From NCBI RefSeq assembly GCF_026343185.1, contig NZ_JAPEMA010000002.1, positions 791,511 to 855,510 on the forward strand: DNA of 64,000 bases, read 5' to 3'. The DNA is from Streptomyces sp. NBC_00091 (lineage in GTDB: Bacteria > Actinomycetota > Actinomycetes > Streptomycetales > Streptomycetaceae). The notes under the pieces were generated by a model that searched no databases, was not told where the DNA came from, and worked only from the letters and a program-made list of their open reading frames with translations. The first letter of the stretch is position 1, and each line of letters begins with the position of its first letter. Shown here in pieces: positions 46,431-55,860 of this stretch. The position numbers and the translations under genes are program-made.

Positions 46431-47715
46431 CCTTCGCAGCCTCGGTGATCGACTTGGTGACCTGCTCGGGCGTCTTCTTGCCCGCGATGAGGTCGGCGAC
46501 GCTGTCGTTGACCTCCTGGCCGACCGCCGGCGGGTAGGCCTGGTCGAGGAAGAGCTGGAAGCCCGTCGCCTTGACCAGGCTGTCGGCCACCACCTTCCTG
46601 TTGGGGTCGGTGAGCTGGCTCTCCGCGCCCTTGACCACCGGCAGGTAGCCGTTGGAGGCCAGCAGCTTGGACTGGTTGTCCAGAACGAAGAACTTCAGGA
46701 AGTCCAGCGCCTCCTTCGACGCACCCTTGCGCAGCGCGAAGCCACCGCCACCGCCGAACACGTCGGTGGCCCGACCGACCCCGCCGTCGACCGTGGGGAA
46801 GGGGAAGAAGCCCAGGTCCGCGCCGAGGTCGGCGCCCGCGTCCTTCTGCACCGACGGCCCCCACTGCCCCATCAGCTCCATGGCGGCCTTGCCGTTGCCC
46901 ATGGTCGCGGCCTGGCCGCCGGGGGTGGCGTAGCCGGCGCCGAGGAAGGCAGTCTGGAACGGCTGGAGGTCGACCAGCTCCTTGAGGTGGGTGCCTGCCT
47001 GGACGAAGCCCGCGCCGGTGAAGTCCTTGGCGGTCGCGGCCTGCTGCAGCGCGGGGAGGCCTGCGACGCGCATTGCGAGGTAGGCCCAGTAGTAGTGGCC
47101 GGGCCATTTCTCCTTGCCCGCGAGGGCGATCGGAGTGACGCCCGCCGCCTTGAGCTTCTTGACGTCTTCCAGGAGCTCGGCCCAGGTGGCCGGCGGAGCG
47201 GCGATCCCGGCCTTGGCGAAGAGCTTCTTGTTGTACCAGAAGCCGACCATGCCGACGTCGTAGGGCACCCCGTAGGTCCGGCCCTCGAACTGATAGGCCT
47301 GCAGCGAGACCGGGGTGAGCTCGGACGACCAGCCGAACACGTCGGTGAGGTCCTCGACCAGCCCCGCGTCGACCTGCTGCCGCAGAACGCCGCCGCCCCA
47401 GGTCTGGAAGACGTCGGGGAGCTTTCCCGAAGAGGTGGTGGCGGTCAGCTTGGACTTGAACGCCTCGTTCTCCAACGAGGTCGTCTTGATCGTGATGTTC
47501 GGGTGGGCGGCCGTGAACGCCGAGGAAATCTGCGGGAAGAGGGACTTCCCCGGCTCCGTCGTGGCGATGTTCCACCACGCGAAGGTCACCTTGCCGCCGG
47601 CCGTCGGCATCGAGCCGGAGTCCCCGCCGCCACAGGCCGCGGTCAGCGAGACGGACAGAGCGGTCAGGCCCGAGAGCGCCAGGAAGCTTCGTCGGCTCGG
47701 GGGTGTGCTGGCCAT
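46423..47715 (-). CDS. sugar ABC transporter substrate-binding lipoprotein
   Basis: The ATG at 47715 follows GGAGG. The 430-residue protein has a signal with twin arginines (PPSRRSFLALSG) and a lipobox SLTAACG, so it is lipid-anchored outside the membrane. The family-1 binding-protein fold is seen in TFAWWNIATTEPGKSL, GVPYDVGMVGFWYNKKLF and AAMELMGQWGPS. It should capture xylo-oligosaccharides for the two permeases downstream. A promoter and a CGAAATTCTTTCG box lie in the divergent gap upstream. Confidence 0.92.
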   Translation of the reverse strand: MASTPPSRRSFLALSGLTALSVSLTAACGGGDSGSMPTAGGKVTFAWWNIATTEPGKSLFPQISSAFTAAHPNITIKTTSLENEAFKSKLTATTSSGKLPDVFQTWGGGVLRQQVDAGLVEDLTDVFGWSSELTPVSLQAYQFEGRTYGVPYDVGMVGFWYNKKLFAKAGIAAPPATWAELLEDVKKLKAAGVTPIALAGKEKWPGHYYWAYLAMRVAGLPALQQAATAKDFTGAGFVQAGTHLKELVDLQPFQTAFLGAGYATPGGQAATMGNGKAAMELMGQWGPSVQKDAGADLGADLGFFPFPTVDGGVGRATDVFGGGGGFALRKGASKEALDFLKFFVLDNQSKLLASNGYLPVVKGAESQLTDPNRKVVADSLVKATGFQLFLDQAYPPAVGQEVNDSVADLIAGKKTPEQVTKSITEAAKGA

Positions 47716-47748
47716 GGGACCTCCGGGGTGGGGAACACGGTTCGATTT

Positions 47749-47761
47749 CGAAATTCTTTCG
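47749..47761. promoter_or_regulatory. operator CGAAATTCTTTCG at the transporter promoter
   Basis: CGAAA and TTTCG are inverted around TTC. The same 13-base pattern occurs twice upstream of the GH10-CBM13 gene. It lies about 20-32 bases downstream of the predicted transcription start, where a repressor would block elongation. Confidence 0.7.
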
Positions 47762-47787
47762 CAACATCCTCGATTCGGTGCTGCCAC

Positions 47788-47816
47788 AAACTAGGAACGC
47801 ACGGGCCCCCGGTCAA
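47788..47816 (-). promoter_or_regulatory. predicted promoter of the transporter operon
   Basis: On the minus strand TTGACC (47816-47811) and TAGTTT (47793-47788) are 17 bases apart, a good match to housekeeping promoters. Confidence 0.6.
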
Positions 47817-47945
47817 GCTTTCTTACTGATTTCCCTTTGGCAGCAGCGCACTTGGAGCTTGACAACCTGGTCGCGCCGACTGGAAACTCTTCGAAAGTTT
47901 GCGATACCTGTCGTCAGCCCAGAACGTCCGCACAGAGGAGAGAAG

Positions 47946-48959
47946 TTGAGCGAGCAGCGTCCGACCCTGGCCCTCATCGCCGCGGAGGCAGGGGTCTCCC
48001 AGGCCACCGTGTCGAAGGTGGTCAACGGCCGCTCCGATGTCGCACCCTCGACACGCGAACGGATCGAGGGCCTGCTGCGCTCCCACAACTACCTCCACCC
48101 CGGCGGGCAGGCCAGGGCCCGCAGGTCCGGCCTGGTCGACCTGATCATCGGTGGTCTGGACAGCGCGTGGGCGGTGGAGATCCTGCGCGGCGTCGAGGCC
48201 GAGTGCGCCCAGCGGAGCGTCGGCACCGTCGTGTCGCTCGTCCCGCCGGGCGAAGCCACGCCGTCGAGCTGGGCCGCCCTGCCGGTCCTGCACCACAGCG
48301 ACGGCGTCATCCTCGTCACCGCCTCGGTCACCCAAGCCCAGCGTGCCCAGGTCGAACAGGCCGGGGTGGCGCTGGTGGTCATCGACCCGATCGACCTGCC
48401 GGGCAACGGCGTGCCGAGCATCGGCGCGACCAACTGGGCGGGCGGCCTCGCCGCCACGGAGCACCTGCTGGAGCTGGGGCACCGCCGGATCGGCGCGATC
48501 GGCGGGCGCAAGGAGATGCTCTGCAGTCAGGCCCGCATCGACGGATACCGCGCCGCGCTGGAGCGGGCCGGGATCGAGGTCGACCGCGACCTGATCCGGT
48601 TCGGCGACTTCCAGCACGAGGGCGGGTTCCAGCGCGCACGGGAACTGCTCGCCCTTCCCGAGCCGCCGACCGCCATCTTCGCCGGCAGCGACCAGCAGGC
48701 GATGGGCGTCTACGAAGCCGCCCGGCAGGGCGGGCTGAGCATCCCCCAGGACCTCAGCGTGGTCGGCTTCGACGACCTGCCGATGTGCGAATGGCTGTCA
48801 CCGCCGCTGACGACGGTGCGCCAGCCGCTGGAGGAGATGGGCCGGCTCGCCGCCCGCACACTCTTCCAGCTCCTGGACGGTCAGCCCCTGGTCAGCCCCC
48901 GGATGGAGCTCTCGACCGAGCTCAAGGTCAGGCTCTCCACCGCCCCGCCCCGTCTCTAG
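47946..48959 (+). CDS. LacI-family regulator of the xylan locus
   Basis: Translation probably starts at the TTG at 47946, right after GGAGAGAAG. The 337-residue protein has an N-terminal LacI helix-turn-helix (LIAAEAGVSQATVSKVVNG) and a periplasmic-binding-protein-like sensor domain, with VVGFDDLPMCEWLSPPLTTV near the end. It is divergent from the transporter operon and 31 bases upstream of GH3, so it likely represses both. The CGAAATnCTTTCG or the TGTTAGCGCTAACA box is its probable target; I favour the first because of its position in the shared gap. A weaker palindrome lies at 47882-47900. Confidence 0.88.
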   Translation: MSEQRPTLALIAAEAGVSQATVSKVVNGRSDVAPSTRERIEGLLRSHNYLHPGGQARARRSGLVDLIIGGLDSAWAVEILRGVEAECAQRSVGTVVSLVPPGEATPSSWAALPVLHHSDGVILVTASVTQAQRAQVEQAGVALVVIDPIDLPGNGVPSIGATNWAGGLAATEHLLELGHRRIGAIGGRKEMLCSQARIDGYRAALERAGIEVDRDLIRFGDFQHEGGFQRARELLALPEPPTAIFAGSDQQAMGVYEAARQGGLSIPQDLSVVGFDDLPMCEWLSPPLTTVRQPLEEMGRLAARTLFQLLDGQPLVSPRMELSTELKVRLSTAPPRL

Positions 48960-48990
48960 GTCGTGTCGTCGAAGTCCCTAGGAGAACTCC

Positions 48991-51210
48991 TTGACCGAGC
49001 CCTGGCGTGACCCCCTCATACCCGTGTCCGTACGAGTCGCCGATCTGCTGAAACGAATGACGCTGGAAGAGAAGGCGGGTCAGCTCACCGGCTTCTGGGC
49101 GCTGCCGTCGGATCCGGGCGCACCGGTCGCGCCGATGGAGGACGATTCGGGCGAGTCCGCGCCCGGCCTGGACGACATCGTCGCCCACGGCCTCGGCCAG
49201 CTGACCCGGGTGTACGGCACCGCGCCGATCGCCGTGGAGGCCGGGATGGAGCGGCTCGCCTCGCTCCAGCGGCAGGTGACCGGATCCGGCCGGTTCGGGA
49301 TCCCGGCGGTCGCTCACGAGGAGTGCCTGACCGGGTTCATGACGTTCGGAGCCACGGTCTTCCCCGGGCCGCTGGCCTGGGGCGCATCCTTCGATCCCGG
49401 GCTCGTGCGCCAGATGGCCTCCGCCATCGGCGCGGGGATGCGGCAGGTCGGCGTCCACCAAGGGCTGGCCCCGGTGCTCGACGTGGTCCGCGACTACCGA
49501 TGGGGCAGGACCGAGGAGTGCATAGGCGAGGACCCCTACCTCGTCGGAGCGATCGGCACCGCCTACGTGCAGGGCTTGGAGGGCGCCGGGATCGTGGCGA
49601 CGCTCAAGCACTTCGCCGGGTACTCGGCCTCACGCGGCGGCCGGAACATGGCCCCCGTCTCCTCGGGGCCGCGCGAGTTCGCCGACGTACTGGTCGAGCC
49701 ATTCGTACGGGCACTGCGCGAGGGAGGCGCCCGGTCGGTGATGAACAGCTACACCGACGTGGACGGAGTCCCGGTGGCCGCCGACGAACGGCTGCTGACC
49801 GAGCTGCTCAGGGGTGAGCTCGCTTTCAGCGGTGTGGTCGTCGCCGACTACTACGCCGTCTCCTTCCTGGAAACCCGGCACGGTGTCACCGGATCGCGGG
49901 GCGCGGCCGGCGCGCTGGCGTTGACCGCCGGAATCGACGTCGAGCTGCCCACGGCCCGCTGCTACGGCGAGCCGCTGACCGAACTCGTCCGGTCGGGAGT
50001 CGTGTCCGAGGAGCTCATCGACCGGGCCGCGGAACGGGTCCTGCTGCAGAAGGCCGAGCTCGGCCTGCTCGACCCCGGCTGGGAACCCGTCAAGCCCGAG
50101 CCGGTCGACCTCGACCCGCCGGAGAACCGGGCACTGGCCGGGCTCCTGGCCGAACGGTCCACCGTGCTGCTCGCCAACGACGGCACCCTGCCGCTGCGGC
50201 CGTGCCGCGTGGCGATCAGCGGGCCGTACGCCGACGACCCCCAGTCCTTCCTCGGCTGCTACTCCTTCCCCAACCACGTCGCGCTGCCCGGCGACCTCGG
50301 GCTGGAGATCCCGACGCTCGGCGAGGCGCTCACCGCTGCCGGGTTCACGGTCACCGCGGACGATCCGGACGTGAACGTGCTGGTGCTCGGGGACCGGGCC
50401 GGCATGTTCGGCCGGGGCACCTCCGGCGAGGGCTGCGACGCCGAGACCCTCGACCTGCCCGGCGACCAGGCCGCGCTCGCCGACGCCGTTCTGGACGCCG
50501 GGGTGCCGACCGTTCTGGTCCTCGTCTCCGGACGGCCCTACGCACTCGGCACGCTGGCCGAGCGCGCATCGGCCGTGGTGCAGGCCTTCTTCCCCGGCGA
50601 GGAGGGCGGGACGGCGCTGGCCCGGATCATCAGCGGGGCCGCGGAACCGTCCGGGCGGCTGCCCGTCTCCATCCCCCGCCAGGCCGGCGGCCAGCCCGGC
50701 ACCTACCTGCACGCGAGGCTCGGCGGGCACACCGACTGGAGCTCGGTGGACCCGACCCCGCTGTTCCCCTTCGGACACGGGCTGAGCTGGACCAGCTTCA
50801 CCTGCTCGGAGTTGTCGGTGGATCCCGTTGCCGCGACGGACGGGGCCGTCTCCGTTTCGGTCACCGTACGCAACGTCGGCGAGGTGGCCGGGACCGAGGT
50901 GGTCCAGCTGTACCTCTCCGATCCCGTGGCGTCCGTCGTCCGGCCGCAACGGTGGCTCGCCGGATTCGGCAGGGTCGAGCTGCAGCCGGGCGCGGCCGCC
51001 CGGATCACCTTCTCCGTCCATGCCGACCGGACCTCTTTCACCGGGCTCGACCTGCGCAGGAGAGTGGAGCCCGGGGAGATCGGCGTGGCCGTCGGACGGT
51101 CCAGCGGCGACCTGCCGCTCCAGGGCTCCTTCACTCTGGAGGGCCCCGTACGCCACCCGGCGGCCGACCGGGTGCTGTCCGTGCCGGTCGAGATCGTCCC
51201 GGTTCCATGA
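48991..51210 (+). CDS. intracellular GH3 beta-xylosidase/glucosidase
   Basis: The TTG at 48991 follows AGGAGAAC by four bases. The 739-residue enzyme lacks a signal peptide, so it acts on imported oligosaccharides. GH3 N-domain motifs include RWGRTEECIGEDPYLVG and the catalytic Asp in SGVVVADYYAV; a C-terminal domain and fibronectin-III-like end (VRNVGEVAGTEVVQLYL) follow. Its stop overlaps the GH43 start by four bases. Together they would release xylose and arabinose from imported arabinoxylo-oligosaccharides. Confidence 0.92.
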   Translation: MTEPWRDPLIPVSVRVADLLKRMTLEEKAGQLTGFWALPSDPGAPVAPMEDDSGESAPGLDDIVAHGLGQLTRVYGTAPIAVEAGMERLASLQRQVTGSGRFGIPAVAHEECLTGFMTFGATVFPGPLAWGASFDPGLVRQMASAIGAGMRQVGVHQGLAPVLDVVRDYRWGRTEECIGEDPYLVGAIGTAYVQGLEGAGIVATLKHFAGYSASRGGRNMAPVSSGPREFADVLVEPFVRALREGGARSVMNSYTDVDGVPVAADERLLTELLRGELAFSGVVVADYYAVSFLETRHGVTGSRGAAGALALTAGIDVELPTARCYGEPLTELVRSGVVSEELIDRAAERVLLQKAELGLLDPGWEPVKPEPVDLDPPENRALAGLLAERSTVLLANDGTLPLRPCRVAISGPYADDPQSFLGCYSFPNHVALPGDLGLEIPTLGEALTAAGFTVTADDPDVNVLVLGDRAGMFGRGTSGEGCDAETLDLPGDQAALADAVLDAGVPTVLVLVSGRPYALGTLAERASAVVQAFFPGEEGGTALARIISGAAEPSGRLPVSIPRQAGGQPGTYLHARLGGHTDWSSVDPTPLFPFGHGLSWTSFTCSELSVDPVAATDGAVSVSVTVRNVGEVAGTEVVQLYLSDPVASVVRPQRWLAGFGRVELQPGAAARITFSVHADRTSFTGLDLRRRVEPGEIGVAVGRSSGDLPLQGSFTLEGPVRHPAADRVLSVPVEIVPVP

Positions 51211-52703
51211 CCACGTCCTGCGATGATCCCGTCTTCGGTGATCCCGTGCTGCCCGGGTTCCGGCCCGACCCGTCCGTCTGCCGGGTGGGAGCGGACTACT
51301 ACCTGGTGACGTCCAGCTTCGAATGGTTCCCGGGCCTTCCCGTCTTCCACAGCCGCGATCTCGTGAACTGGCGGCGCATCGGCTCCGCGCTCGACCGAGC
51401 GTCGCAGCTCGACCTCGACGGGTGCGAGCCCTCACGGGGTCTGTTCGCACCGACGATCCGGCACCATGAGGGGGTCTTCCATCTCGTCTGCACACTGATG
51501 GACGGCCCCGGCCATTTCGTCGTCACGGCGACCGACCCGGCGGGGCCGTGGTCACAGCCGATCTGGCTGGACGGCGAGGGCTTCGACCCGTCGCTGTTCT
51601 TCGACGACGGTCCGGACGACGGCGATGGCGACGGGGGCGGCGGCAGCCGGGCCTGGTTCACCGCCGCCCGCGTGCTGGACGAGGCCGGCGGCCGCACCGC
51701 GATCTGGATGCGCGAATACCTTCCCCACGAACGACTGCTCACGGGACCGGAGCACGTCCTGTGGTCGGGAAGCCACCCGGGCGCCCGATGGTCGGAAGCC
51801 CCGCACCTCTACAAGATCGACGGCAGTTATCTTCTGCTCACCGCCGAGGGCGGCACCGATGTGGACCACAGCGTGGTGGCCGCCCGCGCCGACCGCGTGA
51901 CCGGCCCCTACGAGGGCGCCCCCGGCAACCCGGTGCTCCCACCCGCCAAGGGGCCGGTCACCTGCACCGGGCACGCCGACCTCGTCCAAACCCCGTACGG
52001 CGACTGGCGGGCCTTCCTTCTGGGCGTCCGCCCGGGCTCCGCCCTCGGCCGCGAGACCTTCCTCAGCCGGATCACCTGGGACGACGGCTGGCCGGTCTTC
52101 TCTCCCGTCGACCACACCGACCTCCGCCGGCCCCTCCACGACGACTTCGCCACCCTCGCCGCCGACTGGAGCACCCTGCGCACCCCACCCGCGCGGTTCT
52201 GGACCACCGGCGACGGACTCCGCCTCCAGCTCCGCCCCGAACACCTCGGCGAACGCACCGTCCCGTCCCTCCTGGCCCGCCCCCAGGAACAGCCCGACTG
52301 CGACGTCTCCACCGAACTGCACTTCGTCCCCGCCGCACCGGACGAAGAGGCAGGCCTCGCCGTAGTCCTCGACGACGACACCCATCTCCTCTTCCTTCGC
52401 ACCACGGAGGGACTCAGCCTCCGCCACGGGCCCGAGATCCTGGCCGGCGTTCCCGTCCCGCCGGGCCCCGTTCGCCTGGGGGTCCGCATCCGCGGCTTCA
52501 GCCACACCTTCGCCCACGCGGCTCCGAACGGCGCCTGGGAGGATCTGGCCACCATCGAAGCCACCTTCCTCACCCCGCTGTTCACCAGTGTCCAGCTGGG
52601 CCTCTACGCCACCTCCAACGGCCGCCCCTCCACCAGCCAAGCCCACTTCACGTGGTTCGACATCACGTACCCGAGCCGGCAGGAACCGCCAGGCAGGCCC
52701 TGA
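51207..52703 (+). CDS. intracellular GH43 beta-xylosidase
   Basis: The ATG overlaps the GH3 stop (ATGA). The 498-residue protein has no signal. The GH43 propeller shows the base Asp in GFRPDPSVCRVGADYYL, FDPSLFFDDG and the acid Glu in WSEAPHLYKIDG; a C-terminal beta-sandwich (about 310-498) is typical of the GH43 subfamily 11/12 beta-xylosidases. A Gly/Asp-rich insertion (DDGPDDGDGDGGGG) sits in a loop near residue 140. It would act on short xylo-oligosaccharides in the cytoplasm. Confidence 0.9.
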   Translation: MTTSCDDPVFGDPVLPGFRPDPSVCRVGADYYLVTSSFEWFPGLPVFHSRDLVNWRRIGSALDRASQLDLDGCEPSRGLFAPTIRHHEGVFHLVCTLMDGPGHFVVTATDPAGPWSQPIWLDGEGFDPSLFFDDGPDDGDGDGGGGSRAWFTAARVLDEAGGRTAIWMREYLPHERLLTGPEHVLWSGSHPGARWSEAPHLYKIDGSYLLLTAEGGTDVDHSVVAARADRVTGPYEGAPGNPVLPPAKGPVTCTGHADLVQTPYGDWRAFLLGVRPGSALGRETFLSRITWDDGWPVFSPVDHTDLRRPLHDDFATLAADWSTLRTPPARFWTTGDGLRLQLRPEHLGERTVPSLLARPQEQPDCDVSTELHFVPAAPDEEAGLAVVLDDDTHLLFLRTTEGLSLRHGPEILAGVPVPPGPVRLGVRIRGFSHTFAHAAPNGAWEDLATIEATFLTPLFTSVQLGLYATSNGRPSTSQAHFTWFDITYPSRQEPPGRP

Positions 52704-52722
52704 CGTCACTGACGCCGCGACC

Positions 52723-52747
52723 AGGTGGCGGTCCGCGTCCGCCACCT
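52723..52747. terminator. 9-bp-stem hairpin after GH43
   Basis: AGGTGGCGG (52723-52731) pairs with CCGCCACCT (52739-52747), 20 bases after the stop. The rest of 52704-53027 holds the operator at 52909 and no gene I can support. Confidence 0.7.
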
Positions 52748-52908
52748 GCCGCCTCGCACCTCACCTCCCGCCCAGTCGACCCCCATTGACCTCGGTGTAC
52801 CTGGCCGCGATGCACGCCGCCGGAGCGGATCGATCGCCTGGAGCAGCTGCGCGCGGTGCGCGGGACAGCCTTGTCGGCACCGCCCGACGGAGGTATTGAC
52901 ACGTCAAT

Positions 52909-52922
52909 TGTGAGCGTTAACA
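52909..52922. promoter_or_regulatory. LacI-type operator variant TGTGAGCGTTAACA
   Basis: Keeps the central AGCG-TTAACA half of the 27659 box, with a G in the left arm. It lies 106 bases upstream of the GH127/146 gene. Confidence 0.5.
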
Positions 52923-53027
52923 CTCATGCGCAGCAGGCAGCCGCAGCACCGACCTCGCAACCGCCGGTCGAAGCCCAACAGCCCTTGTGCGCGGCGCCCT
53001 TATCTCTCACAGACCACGGAGTTCGCC

Positions 53028-55754
53028 ATGCCGGTTCCCCCCTTAAGCCGCCGCGCCGTGATCAAGGCGACCGGCGTCGCGGCCGTGGCCGCGGCTGTCG
53101 GCCCCGTACTGAACACCGTCTCCGCCACGGCGCAGACGCCCCCGGTCAGGTCCGACGTCGGAGTGTCGACGTTCCCGTTCGACCTGGGTCAGGTCCAGCT
53201 CACCAGCAGCCGCTGGCTCGACAATCAGAACCGCACCCTGGCCTATCTCCGCTTCATCGACGTCGACCGCCTGCTGTACAACTTCCGCGCCAACCACCGG
53301 CTCTCCACCAACGCCGCGGCCCCGACCGGAGGATGGGACGACCCGGCGTTCCCCTTCCGCACCCACGTGCAGGGCCACTTCCTCACGGCATGGGCCCAGG
53401 CCTACGCCGCGGTCGGGGACACCACCTGCCGCGACAAGGCCGACCGCATGGTGGCCGAACTCGCCAAGTGCCAAGCCAACAACTCCACCGCGGGCTTCTC
53501 CGCCGGCTACCTGTCGGGCTTCCCCGAGGCCGACTTCACCAGCCTCGAAGCAGGCACGCTGAACAACGGCAACGTCCCGTACTACTGCGTCCACAAGACC
53601 ATGGCCGGTCTGCTCGACGTGTGGCGCCTCATCGGCAACACGCAGGCCCGCGACGTGCTCCTCGCGCTCGCCGGCTGGGTCGACCGGCGCACCGCCGCGC
53701 TCAGCCAGAGCAAGATGCAGTCGTTGATGGGCGTCGAGTTCGGCGGCATGAACGAGGTGCTGGCCGACCTCCACCAACAGACCGGCGACGCACGCTGGCT
53801 GGCCACCGCCCAGCGGTTCGACCATGCCGCGGTCTTCGACCCCCTCGCCGCGAACCTGGACCAACTGAACGGTCTGCACGCCAACACGCAGGTGCCCAAG
53901 TGGATCGGAGCCGTCCGCGAGTACAAGGCCACCGGGACGACCCGCTACCGCGACATCGCCGCCAACGCGTGGAGGATCTGCACCACCTCGCACACGTATG
54001 CCATCGGCGGCAACAGCCAGGCGGAACACTTCCGGGCCCCGAACGCCATCTCCGGCTTCCTCGCCCCCGACACCTGCGAGCTCTGCAACTCCTACAACAT
54101 GCTCAAGCTGACCCGGGAACTGTGGCAGCTGGACCCCGGCCGGGCGTCGTACTTCGACTTCTACGAGAAGGTGCTGCTCAACCACGTCATCGGCGCCCAG
54201 AACCCGGCCGACCCGCACGGGCACATCACCTACTTCACCCCCCTCAACCCGGGCGGCCGCCGCGGCAAGGGCCCGGCCTGGGGCGGCGGCACCTGGAGCA
54301 CCGACTACGGCACGTTCTGGTGCTGCCAGGGAACGGGCATCGAGTCCAACACGAAGCTGATGGACTCCATCTACTTCCACGACGGCAGCACCACCCTCAC
54401 CGTGAACCTGTTCCTCCCCTCCGTCCTGGACTGGACCCAGCGAGGCATCACCGTCACCCAGACCACCTCCTACCCGGCCGACGACACCACGACGCTCAAG
54501 GTCACCGGCGGCGTCGGCGGGACCTGGTCGATGCGCGTCCGCATCCCCGGATGGACTTCGGGCGCCACCGTCAGCGTCAACGGCGTCGCCCAGACCGTCA
54601 CGGCCAGTCCGGGCACCTACGCCACCCTCACCCGGTCCTGGGCCTCCGGCGACACCGTCACCGTGAAGCTCCCCATGCGCGTGGCCCTCCAGGCCGCCAA
54701 CGACAACCCCGCTGTCGCGGCGATCACCTACGGCCCCGCCGTCCTCGCCGGCAACTACGGGAGCACCACACTGTCCTCCCTCCCGGCCCTGGCCCCCTCC
54801 TCGATCACCCGGACCAGCAGCACCTCCCTCGCCTTCACGGCCACCGCCAACGGAACGAAGGTCGACCTCGCCCCGTTCCACGACGCCCAGGGCTTCAACT
54901 ACACCGTCTACTGGCGGACCGACACCGCCGGCTTCCGTCTCGTCAACGCGGCCAGCGGACTCGTCCTCGGCATCCGGGACATGTCGACCGCCGACGGGGG
55001 CCTCGCTCTGCAGTGGACCGACACCGGCACCACCGACCACAACTGGGTCCTCATCGTCGACGGCGCCGCACTGCGCCTGCGCAACGTCAACAGCGGCAAG
55101 GTCCTCGGCGTGCAGGGCATGTCCACCGCCGACAACGCCCCGATCCTCCAGTGGGCCGACACCGGCACGGCCGACCACCGGTGGACCGTCGTGGACGCCG
55201 GCAACGGCTACCACAAGGTTCGGAACGTCCACACCGGCAAGCTGCTCGGCATCGAAGGCGGCTCCACCGCCAACGGCGCCGCAGCCGTACAGGTGCCCGA
55301 CACCGGCGCCCCCGCCGGCCAGTGGCAGTTCGTCCCCGACGGCGCCAGGCGCATCCAGAACGTCGCCAGCGGGCGGGTCCTCGGTGTGCGGGACATGTCC
55401 ACCGCCGACGGCGGCCTCGCCATCCAGTGGGACGACAACGGCACCGCCGACCATCTCTGGACGGCCGTAGTCGACACCGGCGGCCACCTGCGCCTGCGCA
55501 ACTCCCACAGCGGCAAGGTCCTCGCCGTGGAGAACGGCGACACCGCCAACGGCGCCCGGATCGTCCAGTGGGCGGACAACGGCACCGCCGACCACCGGTG
55601 GCGCCTGCGCCACGGCGGCGGCGACACCTTCAGGATCCAGTGCGCCAACAGCAGCCGCGTCCTCGGCGTCTCCGGCGCCTCCACCGCCCAGGGAGCACAT
55701 ACCGTTCTCTGGGACGACAACGGCGCCAACGACCACCTGTGGCGATTCATCTGA
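53028..55754 (+). CDS. secreted GH127/GH146-type beta-L-arabinofuranosidase with six-repeat CBM13
   Basis: The ATG at 53028 follows GGAG by seven bases. The 908-residue protein has a Tat signal (SRRAVIKATGVAAVAAAV). The DUF1680 catalytic region (about 40-620) contains FRTHVQGHFLTAWAQAY, the Cys cluster DTCELCNSYNMLKLTREL and FWCCQGTGIE; in this family Cys residues bind zinc and one is the nucleophile. Residues about 640-908 form six lectin-type repeats (two CBM13 trefoils) of the pattern NxxSGxVLGV...MSTADxxxxLQW. The enzyme should remove beta-L-arabinofuranose from glycoproteins or pectic side chains. Operator variant upstream links it to the island. Confidence 0.88.
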   Translation: MPVPPLSRRAVIKATGVAAVAAAVGPVLNTVSATAQTPPVRSDVGVSTFPFDLGQVQLTSSRWLDNQNRTLAYLRFIDVDRLLYNFRANHRLSTNAAAPTGGWDDPAFPFRTHVQGHFLTAWAQAYAAVGDTTCRDKADRMVAELAKCQANNSTAGFSAGYLSGFPEADFTSLEAGTLNNGNVPYYCVHKTMAGLLDVWRLIGNTQARDVLLALAGWVDRRTAALSQSKMQSLMGVEFGGMNEVLADLHQQTGDARWLATAQRFDHAAVFDPLAANLDQLNGLHANTQVPKWIGAVREYKATGTTRYRDIAANAWRICTTSHTYAIGGNSQAEHFRAPNAISGFLAPDTCELCNSYNMLKLTRELWQLDPGRASYFDFYEKVLLNHVIGAQNPADPHGHITYFTPLNPGGRRGKGPAWGGGTWSTDYGTFWCCQGTGIESNTKLMDSIYFHDGSTTLTVNLFLPSVLDWTQRGITVTQTTSYPADDTTTLKVTGGVGGTWSMRVRIPGWTSGATVSVNGVAQTVTASPGTYATLTRSWASGDTVTVKLPMRVALQAANDNPAVAAITYGPAVLAGNYGSTTLSSLPALAPSSITRTSSTSLAFTATANGTKVDLAPFHDAQGFNYTVYWRTDTAGFRLVNAASGLVLGIRDMSTADGGLALQWTDTGTTDHNWVLIVDGAALRLRNVNSGKVLGVQGMSTADNAPILQWADTGTADHRWTVVDAGNGYHKVRNVHTGKLLGIEGGSTANGAAAVQVPDTGAPAGQWQFVPDGARRIQNVASGRVLGVRDMSTADGGLAIQWDDNGTADHLWTAVVDTGGHLRLRNSHSGKVLAVENGDTANGARIVQWADNGTADHRWRLRHGGGDTFRIQCANSSRVLGVSGASTAQGAHTVLWDDNGANDHLWRFI

Positions 55755-55860
55755 CCCGGCGCCGAGTCTCCCGATCGCCACGGGCCGATCGCGGCGACGG
55801 GAAATCGAGTGGGAGGCGCTCCCGTCAGATCGGGCCGGCCCTGCCGGAAGCGCCCGCTGA

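Noticed and set aside
52780..52880. Possible gene remnant upstream of GH127/146
   Set aside because: Short frames such as RIDRLEQLRAVRGT are seen, but none shows recognisable family similarity or a start.
55811..55823. GGGAGGCGCTCCC, resembling a CebR box
   Set aside because: The arms are five bases with an asymmetric GCG centre, it lies between convergent gene ends and not in a promoter; at best a weak hairpin.
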